DNA from: Methanohalophilus profundi
GTDB lineage: Archaea; Halobacteriota; Methanosarcinia; Methanosarcinales; Methanosarcinaceae
DNA length: 64,000 nucleotides
Direction: 5' to 3'
Assembly (NCBI RefSeq): GCF_004137855.1
Contig: NZ_QBKB01000002.1
Coordinates: forward strand, 941,518 to 1,005,517
Made by a program: the position numbers and the translations under genes. This document shows, piece by piece, positions 57,109 to 63,740 of this stretch. The notes below the pieces were generated by a model, which was not told the DNA's origin, ran no database searches, and worked only from the letters and a program-made list of their open reading frames with translations. How positions within the stretch are numbered: the stretch's first letter is position 1; every line of letters starts with the position of its first letter.

Positions 57109-57412
57109 ATTATTCTGAATTTCTTTTTGTTTGTACAAATGAACATTTCCAATTATTTTAAGGACATTGCTGGAGTCCATTGTGAATATTTTGTTCACCC
57201 GAACCCAGCTACCCTGGCGAAGTGAGCCTTCAGATAGATCGCTATCTGAAACATAGACAGCACAATTGTCTGCAGGTTTTCTGGATGTAATCTGGCACAG
57301 TATTATGTCCCGTCTCATCTGATCAGAAACAGCGATCGCCGGTCTGAGTTTGGTATTGTTGTTGTCAGTAAAGGGGAAGGGAATGATAACTGAGATTTGC
57401 TTTCTAAATCAT
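57088..57412 (-). CDS. PemK/MazF-type toxin, frameshift near start
   Basis: Most of the protein is in one frame: IIPFPFTDNNNTKLRPAIAV, SDQMRRDIILCQITSRKPAD, and GSLRQGSWVRVNKIF, which are MazF/PemK signatures with the RPA motif and the ITSR strand. No start codon is in this frame. ATG at 57412 reads ATG ATT TAG; one more T in that run (57403-57408) would give MIFRKQISVIIPFPFTD. As sequenced the toxin is silent. It follows the AbrB-type antitoxin by four bases. Confidence 0.7.
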
Positions 57413-57415
57413 CGA

Positions 57416-57655
57416 TTACTTCCCCAGGTAGTCTTTCATATGATCCCAGGCAGCATCTTCTTCAGGAGTGTCCCATTCTTTTGAAAGGGATTCCTGGGAA
57501 GCGATAGCACAACTTAATCCTTCTTCGATGAAAGACAAAGGTCGAATCTCAATGTGGTCATCATAAACAAAAACAGCTGCTTTGTCGCCTATCTTCATAC
57601 CGGAATTTCTGTATGCGCTGGGAATGGTAATTTGCCCTTTTTTGCTGACAGTCAC
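57416..57655 (-). CDS. AbrB/MazE-type antitoxin
   Basis: The protein of 79 residues begins with a swapped-hairpin AbrB domain: VSKKGQITIPSAYRNSGMKI and GDKAAVFVYDDHIEIRPL. The acidic C-terminal tail (WDTPEEDAAWDHMKDYLGK) would bind the MazF toxin downstream. The start is GTG at 57655. The right end of an IS605-type element lies directly upstream, so its original promoter is probably lost. Confidence 0.8.
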   Translation of the reverse strand: MTVSKKGQITIPSAYRNSGMKIGDKAAVFVYDDHIEIRPLSFIEEGLSCAIASQESLSKEWDTPEEDAAWDHMKDYLGK

Positions 57656-57660
57656 ACTTT

Positions 57661-58030
57661 TTACATCTAGTGAACTACCCCTCCCTAATTAACGTGTCAA
57701 AGACATGTTAATTTGAGGAAGGGACTTCCTGCGAGTGAAGAAAGACTTATAATCACTATCAAGACACTTCAAAGTTCCCTGTAATACTTTGGAATATACC
57801 CAGTTATAATCAGGAAATTTTTGTTTGAGATCGGGCAATCCATTTTGTTGTTTAACGTAACTGATTCTGATTTTGTTTTTATATGCATCACGACGTTCAC
57901 TCAATCCAAAATTATATACAAGCCTACATTTTTCAGAAATATCCCACAGGACAGATTCCTGCTCGGGAGTGGGTCTAATATGGATTGGTAACGTTAATTG
58001 CATATAATATTCCCTAACTTATAAATATAT
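57661..58030 (-). mobile_element. Internally deleted IS605-type element with truncated tnpB
   Basis: The frame 58003-57689 starts MQLTLPIHIRPTPEQESVLW and continues EKCRLVYNFGLSERRDAYKN up to YKSFFTRRKS, the N-terminal quarter of TnpB (OrfB). It then joins the right end of the element, which has a hairpin (AATTAACGTGTC, three A, GACATGTTAATT) at 57687-57713 and CCCCTCCC next to the outer border. The catalytic RuvC part is deleted. Its right end borders the mazE gene. In TnpB elements the right end encodes the 3' part of the omega RNA guide. Confidence 0.75.
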
Positions 58031-58087
58031 TAAAACTATTAAAATGTTAATATCCGTTATCGTTTTTATACGATATGGAACGCTTTC

Positions 58088-58133
58088 ATCCCCCACCTAG
58101 CAGCCGTTGGCTGCTTGAGGAGGGGGACTTCTC
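58088..58133. repeat. Strong imperfect hairpin, IS605-end-like
   Basis: TCCCCCACCTAGCAGCC and GGCTGCTTGAGGAGGGGGA pair around a GTT loop with few mismatches. The GC-rich stem and position next to a tnpB fragment suggest a left or right end of an IS605-type element, or an RNA hairpin. Confidence 0.55.
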
Positions 58134-58153
58134 GCTTAAGATGTGAAAGAAAG

Positions 58154-58294
58154 GGATGCTTTGTGGACTGGTATCCAGAAGGCCAGGAACATTTCGCCCT
58201 GATAAACCGGGCAGGTTTTACTCCCCGGATGCGGGAGATTGCAGAGGAAGAAGGAGTGATTCTGATTGGTTTGGCAGATATGACACAGACATAA
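58154..58294 (+). pseudogene. Relic of ATPase C-terminus (copy 2)
   Basis: The frame reads GCFVDWYPEGQEHFALINRA, then GFTPRMREIAEEEGVILIGL and ADMTQT to TAA. This aligns with WLVDWYNRERSEYFMVVSKS and GFTEQGRKFAEEHDFMLITL of the intact ATPase at 52263-53678. It is the longest of the three relics. It lies directly after the hairpin at 58088-58133. Confidence 0.7.
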
Positions 58295-58688
58295 TCGCTC
58301 TGTAGAAAACCTACCACAGTAATAAACATACACCTGATATTAGAGAGGATATGGGACTGGGAGAAGAGCGGTATAAGCTTGTGAAAGGGACCGGAGAAGA
58401 TAGAGGGGATTGTGGTGTATTGGGGTACATAATGTTTTTAGACCGGTCCCGTTCACCCAATGATGACACAAAAATATTAGTTCTGTTATATAAGTGTGCC
58501 TGTTTTCATGTACAAGCCGGTTAATGTCAACTAGACATGAAAATCCTGTTCTAAAAGTTGAAATACCTAAGCAGAGAAGGGCTTTTCTCTGCCTGTCTCT
58601 TCTGATGTAACTTCGAACGAATTCGAACCTTAGCCAATTTTTTAATACCTAGCGGTACATCTAGTATATGAACAAAGGAGAGGATTAA
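58295..58688. other. Intergenic stretch without recognised genes; one hairpin
   Basis: The gap holds no convincing frame. A hairpin at 58571-58592 (GCAGAGAA, loop GGGCTT, TTCTCTGC) has a perfect eight-base stem and is followed by pyrimidine-rich sequence; it may be a terminator of an older transcript. The promoter of the SIMPL gene should lie between 58620 and 58680; AAAGGAGAGG at 58674-58683 is the ribosome site. Confidence 0.45.
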
Positions 58689-59435
58689 ATGTCCCAGGAA
58701 AATAATAAAGAAAAGTCATATTACATCATAATTGCACTTTCAGTAGTTCTGGTGCTAATGGCAGCGACGTTGTATGCAGGATCGGTCGGCGGATCTGACA
58801 GTGATTCAGAAAATACTCTGCAGATGAATGGAAATGCGGAGATGATGGTTGTGCCTGACACTGCAACCCTGAACATTGGTGCAGAGGTCATGGCTCCCAC
58901 TGCAGAAGAAGCGAGTCAGGAGAATGCAGTTATCATGAATGCGGTTATCGAGGAACTTAAAGGTCTCGGCCTGGAGGAGGAAGATATCCGGACATCACGT
59001 GTTTCTGTGAGGCCTCAATACAATTATGGAGAAGGGACACGGACAATTGAAGGATATTCGGCTTCCAATAGTGTGCAGATTACCACCACAAACCTCGATA
59101 TCCTCGGGGAGATGATTGACAGGTCGGCCTCTGCAGGAGCAAATCAGATCGGCGGAGTTTCTTTTAGTGTATCTGATGAAAAACAGAAAGAGTTGCATGA
59201 GGACCTGATCACCGAAGCTGTGGCCGATGCATCATCAAAAGCCGAAGTACTGGCTGATAATCTGGGTGTGGAGATCGTAGGCGTAAAATCATCATCGATA
59301 TCCGATGGTACACAGCCAAGAACATATTATGAAGAGAGTGTGGCAATGGATGCTGCTGAAAAACCGGCAACACCAATTGAGCCGGGAGAGTCCAGGGTTT
59401 CAATGTCAGTCCGGGTTACATATATTGTACAGTGA
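58689..59435 (+). CDS. SIMPL domain protein (DUF541)
   Basis: The 248-residue protein has an N-terminal membrane helix (about 11-31), so the bulk is outside. The SIMPL domain follows: NGNAEMMVVPDTATLNIGAE, EDIRTSRVSVRPQYNY, and a C-terminal SRVSMSVRVTYIVQ. These proteins are found in bacteria and archaea as periplasmic or surface proteins, some linked to stress tolerance. It has its own ribosome site and terminator and stands alone. Confidence 0.88.
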   Translation: MSQENNKEKSYYIIIALSVVLVLMAATLYAGSVGGSDSDSENTLQMNGNAEMMVVPDTATLNIGAEVMAPTAEEASQENAVIMNAVIEELKGLGLEEEDIRTSRVSVRPQYNYGEGTRTIEGYSASNSVQITTTNLDILGEMIDRSASAGANQIGGVSFSVSDEKQKELHEDLITEAVADASSKAEVLADNLGVEIVGVKSSSISDGTQPRTYYEESVAMDAAEKPATPIEPGESRVSMSVRVTYIVQ

Positions 59436-59477
59436 ATTTGTTGTGCAAGTGATCAGAACTGCCACAAAAACAAAAGT

Positions 59478-59521
59478 CCGGGAGTTGTAGAATGGCGAAT
59501 TTGTCTTCTACAATCTTCCGG
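59478..59521 (+). terminator. Imperfect hairpin after the SIMPL gene
   Basis: CCGGGAGTTGTAGAA and TTCTACAATCTTCCGG form a long stem with two mismatches about 43 bases after the stop codon. It is probably the terminator or a stabilising end. Confidence 0.5.
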
Positions 59522-59655
59522 GGCAACTATTATTTTAAGAAGGATGGGCAGAAAAGATACTGCGATAAGGGCTCTGCAGATTCCTCTAACTTTCACTGAT
59601 ACATTTTTTCATAAAAGGAAATCCCAGTGTGATTTTAGCCATTAAATGACCTTAA

Positions 59656-60411
59656 TCAAATCAAAGAAAGTATCTGTCCAATAATCATTTTAGCGGTGCT
59701 TTCTGGCATTCTGCCATATTTTTCGATTCCATCATCTGATTCACCTACTGATGCAAGAGATTCTTTTAGAAATGGATATGTGTTCATTAGTTTACCTAAG
59801 ACGGAGATTTCCACATCATTCCCACCATTGTTGGGGTCAATTAATGCAAGAATATCTGCATAGTCTTTGGCAAGTTTTCCGGATTCCCATTCGACATCAT
59901 AACTTTTTCTTTGGGATATTCGAGTATTTCGATCCCATACAGCTTTTAATTTCAGAACAATCAACGTTGCTCTGTTGGGCACTGCCATTTCGATGTTACC
60001 CCGAATTGCCCTGGTTTCAGTGTTTCCGTCAAGAATACTGAAATCTAAATACTCATCATTCCCTTCAAAAGGAAATGGTTTTTCTCTTGTTGCAAAATCA
60101 ATAATTACAGACCCTGCTTTGGTTACTTTTTTTACACTCCGGGGTTGTCCGGGCAGTCTGTATGGTACAAAATCACGCTCTTTTCGCAGATAGTAATTTA
60201 GGCTATTTCGTGTACTGTTATTGGTAATGAGATCGATATCTACTGAGCCATACCAGGGATTATATGAATCAACTGCCCATCCGCCAATTAGCACGGTTGT
60301 AGGGTTATCGGTATCCTCTCTTTCATGTAGATATCTAGTAATTACACGTAATTCATCCAGTGAAAAATTAATTATTCCACTCATTCTTTCATAAGAGGTC
60401 ATATTTTGCAA
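59656..60411 (-). CDS. AbiEii-like nucleotidyltransferase toxin candidate
   Basis: The 251-residue protein has a nucleotidyltransferase motif in the order GGWAVDSYNPWYGSVDIDLI (GG-W ... D-x-D), then IIDFATREKPFPFEGNDEYL with a third acidic residue. It thus resembles the AbiEii/DUF1814 group. The gene overlaps its upstream partner by 23 bases. By analogy with AbiE, it would be a toxin that modifies tRNA or nucleotides. The assignment is by architecture, not by strong similarity. Confidence 0.7.
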   Translation of the reverse strand: MQNMTSYERMSGIINFSLDELRVITRYLHEREDTDNPTTVLIGGWAVDSYNPWYGSVDIDLITNNSTRNSLNYYLRKERDFVPYRLPGQPRSVKKVTKAGSVIIDFATREKPFPFEGNDEYLDFSILDGNTETRAIRGNIEMAVPNRATLIVLKLKAVWDRNTRISQRKSYDVEWESGKLAKDYADILALIDPNNGGNDVEISVLGKLMNTYPFLKESLASVGESDDGIEKYGRMPESTAKMIIGQILSLI

Positions 60412-61408
60412 CCATTGCTTTTGTAATATCCATTGCAGAATATCCCATGCCTGCCAGGTCCAGAAGTGTCCGGGAAGCAGATACGATCCGGATACCCTCT
60501 TTTTCCAGAGTGTTCTGGAAAACTTCTCTGTCAGGCCTATAGATTATCGCCTTTATACTATTTGCCGAAGAGGATTCGAATAATTCTTTAAAATAATCTA
60601 TATGCTCATCATTCAGGTATAAGTAAACTGCATCATTGCGTACCCCATAACCGGTATACAAAGCCGCTGCCGTGTATGAAGTAAATCCAACTGGTATGTT
60701 ATGCTGCATCGAAAAAGCCCGGGTAATTTCCCTTGCTGCATCCATCGATTCACTGAAGGGGATCTGGATCTCGCAACGTTTAAGTTTATTTAGAGGACGT
60801 TCCCACGCAATACCATTTAGCAGTTTATCAACATTAGAAATGCTTACACGGTTGTTTTCCTTTTTCACAATATTCTGCTGAATAAGTGCCTGGATTGTTT
60901 TGTGTGCCCAGCCGTACGATATATCTTCAAGAATTGCCAGCTGCCGGATTGAGGTTTTCTTTTCTTTCAAAAGGCGGGATACTATTTTCCATGATTTGGC
61001 CGAAGTTATTCGATGGTTGCTGGGTTTGGAATGTTTTTCAGTGGTGAGTTTAATGGACCAGGGAAGTTTTACCATGGTGATGTCCAGTTGGTCCATGAGC
61101 AGTTTTTCTCGTTCAGGAAAGGATTTGGCGGCAATAACCAATTGTATTTCTTTTGGGAATGTGTTTTTGAGACAGAAATCCCGAAGAAGATTCAATTTTG
61201 CAATAATGTCTACAGTGGCTTTCGATTTTATTCCAATGAAATAGATAGCATCATTTTCTTCTACAATTAGATCAGGATAGATGGGAAGATCCACTGCAAT
61301 ATTTTCACTTAAAGTAGTGATGTCGGTATGGAGGGATTGTGGCGAAATATCCAGATCTTTGCGGATATGAGACTGCACGTTGTTCCAATCAGGAGTTTCT
61401 GCACTCAT
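60389..61408 (-). CDS. AbiEi-like regulator/antitoxin with degenerate nuclease-like N-terminus
   Basis: The protein has 339 residues. The first part (about 40-115) resembles a PD-(D/E)xK domain: YPDLIVEENDAIYFIGIKSK, where the usual E of ExK is replaced by G. A winged helix follows (about 140-200: SRLLKEKKTSIRQLAILEDI, KTIQALIQQNIVKKENNRVS). The C-terminal part (VGFTSYTAAALYTGYGVRND and RIVSASRTLLDLAGMGYSAM) is like AbiEi-type antitoxins. It overlaps the toxin candidate by 23 bases. The combination is unusual. Confidence 0.7.
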   Translation of the reverse strand: MSAETPDWNNVQSHIRKDLDISPQSLHTDITTLSENIAVDLPIYPDLIVEENDAIYFIGIKSKATVDIIAKLNLLRDFCLKNTFPKEIQLVIAAKSFPEREKLLMDQLDITMVKLPWSIKLTTEKHSKPSNHRITSAKSWKIVSRLLKEKKTSIRQLAILEDISYGWAHKTIQALIQQNIVKKENNRVSISNVDKLLNGIAWERPLNKLKRCEIQIPFSESMDAAREITRAFSMQHNIPVGFTSYTAAALYTGYGVRNDAVYLYLNDEHIDYFKELFESSSANSIKAIIYRPDREVFQNTLEKEGIRIVSASRTLLDLAGMGYSAMDITKAMVAKYDLL

Positions 61409-61481
61409 CTGTACCTATCACTATATTGTGATACCTATATAAACCTATCAGTGATAGTCTCAGTTTCCCAATTAGATAAAT

Positions 61482-61568
61482 CAGGCCGTTTTTACTCCCG
61501 GGATGCGGCAGATTGCAGAGGAAGAGAAAGTGATTCTGATTGGTCTGGCAGATATGATTAAGGGATGA
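61482..61568 (+). pseudogene. Relic of ATPase C-terminus (copy 3)
   Basis: The frame reads QAVFTPGMRQIAEEEKVILI then GLADMIKG and TGA. It matches copies 1 and 2 over about 75 bases, and the end of the ATPase at 52263-53678 more distantly. Only 28 codons remain. Confidence 0.6.
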
Positions 61569-61745
61569 GATACATTCCAGTGTGATTGCTCTTTTTCAAA
61601 AATTAGACTGATTCAGCGTTTTTATCACAAAAAAATTGAAGGAAAGAGGATTGCAATTTTTTGCAACCTCATTAAAAACTATCCTGGTTTTCAGTATTAC
61701 TTGTCTGCCACAAAACCTTTAATTTGAGTACGTATATTTCCTATT

Positions 61746-62027
61746 ATGGAAGTCGCAATCTCAGATGATGCATTACCTGTTGTGAAAGAATCACTGGAAA
61801 AGGAGATTCTTCTGCTGCGGGCAAAAATACGCCTGGCAGAAAAAGAAATTGCTGTTTTTGAAGACAGGTACAACATGCCGTCGTCCCGATTATATATAGA
61901 ATTTGAAAACGGGGACCTCGGGGATTCTCAGGACTATTTTGAATGGTGGGGGCTGTTGAAGGGTATTGAGAGTCTTAAAACACAGTTGGATCAGGCACAA
62001 TCGGTGATTTCAAATTGGCGATTCTAA
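61746..62027 (+). CDS. Small coiled-coil antitoxin-like protein
   Basis: The 93-residue protein starts MEVAISDDALPVVKESLEKE and is mostly helical, with an N-terminal coiled coil (EILLLRAKIRLAEKEIAVFE), then SRLYIEFENGDLGDSQDYFE WWGLLKGIESL. Similar archaeal small proteins are found before predicted toxins; here no toxin follows, and repeat copy C begins seven bases after the stop. I infer an orphan antitoxin. Confidence 0.65.
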   Translation: MEVAISDDALPVVKESLEKEILLLRAKIRLAEKEIAVFEDRYNMPSSRLYIEFENGDLGDSQDYFEWWGLLKGIESLKTQLDQAQSVISNWRF

Positions 62028-62033
62028 GGTGCT

Positions 62034-62092
62034 GTCAACTACCCCCCCCCCTGACTGCAAGGGGCTTGAATGTTAATTAAGCATTTGTCCGG
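62034..62092 (-). repeat. IS605-like right-end relic, copy C
   Basis: It begins GTCAACTACCCCCCCCCCTG, then AAGGGGCTTGAATGTTAATTAAG and CATTTGTCCGGG, after which the similarity to copies A and B ends. It is the shortest copy and contains a run of ten C. Confidence 0.6.
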
Positions 62093-62233
62093 GAGAAGGA
62101 GTTAACTTTCCCGTGATGAGGTGCAGGTGTATTGACGAGGAAGGCGGAAAATAGAGGCCCTGGCTTTACAGCTGTACACAAAATAATTATACCCTGCAAA
62201 CAACATTAACCTGGAGGAATTTTCTTAGAGGCT

Positions 62234-62536
62234 ATGTCATACAACCCAGACCTTGAAATATACCGAAAAAAACTCCGGGAGATGTTGCCGCAGCTGGAAG
62301 ATCGATATAACGTCAAGTATATTGGACTGTTTGGCTCCTATGTAAGAGGAGAGCAAACTGCGGAAAGTGATCTCGATATCCTGGTGGAATTCAGCAAGAC
62401 TCCCACCCTTTTACAATTCATTAACCTGGAGAATTATCTCTCAGATACCCTGGGAATCAAGGTGGATCTGGTCATGAAGGATTCACTGAAACCCAATATT
62501 GGAAAATACATACTTAACGAAGTCAGGGCAGTGTGA
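62234..62536 (+). CDS. MNT-domain antitoxin (MntA type)
   Basis: The 100-residue protein has GSYVRGEQTAESDLDILVEF (GS-x10-DxD) at about residues 34-53 and ends LKPNIGKYILNEVRAV. It would AMPylate the HEPN toxin encoded four bases downstream. The sequence is closely related to the solo copy at 18758-19069, with identical ENYLSDTLGIKVDLV. A GGAGG ribosome site precedes the start (62213-62217). Confidence 0.9.
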   Translation: MSYNPDLEIYRKKLREMLPQLEDRYNVKYIGLFGSYVRGEQTAESDLDILVEFSKTPTLLQFINLENYLSDTLGIKVDLVMKDSLKPNIGKYILNEVRAV

Positions 62537-62539
62537 TAT

Positions 62540-62884
62540 ATGACTCGAGACATCAGGGATTATGTCAATGACATCTATGCTGCCATGGAGGCGGCAGAGA
62601 ATTTTGTCAGTGATTGTACATATGAAGATTTTCTCGAAGACAGAAAGACCCAATATGCCGTTATCAGAGCCCTGGAGATAATTGGTGAAGCAACAAAGAA
62701 TGTCCCTGATGATGTCAGACAAAAGTATCCCTCAATCCCCTGGAAAGACCTGACAGGAATCCGGGACAAATTGATACATGCTTATTTTGGAGTTAATCTG
62801 GAGGTTGTCTGGCTCAGTGTGAAAGAAGATATTCCACAAGCAAAGCCCGTGATCCGAAGTTTGCTGGAAGAACTGGATGCATAA
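62540..62884 (+). CDS. HEPN-domain ribonuclease toxin (HepT type)
   Basis: The 114-residue protein is all-helical: MTRDIRDYVNDIYAAMEAAE, VIRALEIIGEATKNVPDD, and the catalytic RDKLIHAYFGVN (R-x4-H followed by Y) at about residues 75-86. HepT toxins cleave or bind RNA and are neutralised by the MNT partner. The pair is intact, unlike the locus at 18.7 kb. It is followed by a fragment of a second HEPN gene. Confidence 0.9.
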   Translation: MTRDIRDYVNDIYAAMEAAENFVSDCTYEDFLEDRKTQYAVIRALEIIGEATKNVPDDVRQKYPSIPWKDLTGIRDKLIHAYFGVNLEVVWLSVKEDIPQAKPVIRSLLEELDA

Positions 62885-62885
62885 A

Positions 62886-62966
62886 TTGGTATGGGATACG
62901 CTCGAAAACGAATTGCCCGCCCTTAAAGCCGGGCTTGAAAGATTATATAATGATATGACAAAATGA
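62886..62966 (+). pseudogene. C-terminal fragment of a second HEPN gene
   Basis: The frame reads LVWDTLENELPALKAGLERL then YNDMTK and TGA at 62964-62966. It matches the usual end of HEPN toxins (compare VVWLSVKEDIPQAKPVIRSL in the intact gene). It starts two bases after that gene's stop, so a second HEPN gene was lost by recombination. Confidence 0.55.
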
Positions 62967-62988
62967 CCTCTCTCACTCCCCCGCAAAC

Positions 62989-63078
62989 TCACCCCAGCCC
63001 CTCCTCCAGGGAAACTTGCGGGACAAATCCCAGCGCTTTCGCAGCACTGATGTCGGCCACGATATGAGCCGACCTGAC
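62989..63078 (-). pseudogene. Relic of a nucleotide-sugar epimerase 3' end
   Basis: The minus strand reads VRSAHIVADISAAKALGFVP then QVSLEEGLG and TGA, a typical C-terminal part of UDP-glucose 4-epimerase-type enzymes. Nothing upstream continues the family. Like the dehydrogenase relics it marks the loss of sugar-nucleotide genes at the border of accessory DNA. Confidence 0.65.
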
Positions 63079-63352
63079 CCAGCCCCGGTGATGAGGATTT
63101 ATGTATGTGCAGGCATGTCCGATTATTAGAGGGGTGTGTAAATCCGGTTTTTCCGGGGATATAGGAGATGATTCCCGCTCATCGATGTAATAATGATGTC
63201 TTCAATCACATTGGGTACAAATTTCTATTGATGGAATCCATTGCAGACGGAGTGGTTTTCCTTTCAAAATATATATAAGAACCATTTCAATATTGGATTA
63301 TTGACTTGTGGTCCCATAAATTTATTATGATTCATGAGAGGAGGTATATTTA

Positions 63353-63502
63353 ATGAGTAATTATCCCACACCACAAGAAAAACAGCGCCTTATTCAAAAC
63401 TTCAAACAGAGATTGAAAAACCGGGCTTCACAACAAAATGAATTAAAAAAAGAGTTGACCCATATAGACGTAGAAGATCTCTTAAAGCCAATTACGATTT
63501 AA
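63353..63502 (+). CDS. Small hypothetical protein, 49 residues
   Basis: The frame starts MSNYPTPQEKQRLIQNFKQR and ends with HIDVEDLLKPITI. It is basic at first and then acidic, and likely helical (LKNRASQQNELKKELT). A strong ribosome site GAGAGGAGG (63336-63344) precedes it, and TATATATAA lies at about 63270-63278. No family recognised; it may be an antitoxin-like small protein. Confidence 0.6.
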   Translation: MSNYPTPQEKQRLIQNFKQRLKNRASQQNELKKELTHIDVEDLLKPITI

Positions 63503-63559
63503 CAATACACTTTTTCTGAGGACATGTATGAAAGTGTACCCATTCTCATCGACAGGCGA

Positions 63560-63739
63560 TCAACTCTTTGATAGGATATCTTCTTTATCAAGTTGGGGAT
63601 AATTTTCCAGAATATCATCGTATGTCCAGTTATTTCCCAGAAGTTCAATGACAAAATCAACCGATATCCTGGTCCCTTTGATTACAGGTTTGCCTGCGCA
63701 AATTTCGTGACTGATCGTTATCCTATCATTGGAGGGCAT
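63560..63739 (-). CDS. DUF433 antitoxin, shortened C-terminus
   Basis: From ATG 63739 the protein reads MPSNDRITISHEICAGKPVI then KGTRISVDFVIELLGNNWTY and DDILENYPQLDKEDILSKS. This is the DUF433 helix-turn-helix family, usually about 75 residues; here it has 59, ending abruptly after EDILSKS. A frameshift or deletion near 63570 is likely. It follows the partial toxin gene by one base. DUF433 usually pairs with a DUF5615 PIN-like toxin, not seen here. Confidence 0.75.
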   Translation of the reverse strand: MPSNDRITISHEICAGKPVIKGTRISVDFVIELLGNNWTYDDILENYPQLDKEDILSKS

Positions 63740-63740
63740 A

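Noticed and set aside
58088-58133. Hairpin read as part of a CRISPR repeat
   Set aside because: It is not repeated with spacers; the structure fits an IS605-type end.
58610-58630. TTCGAACGAATTCGAA as a palindromic operator
   Set aside because: It is not its own reverse complement; only partial symmetry is present.
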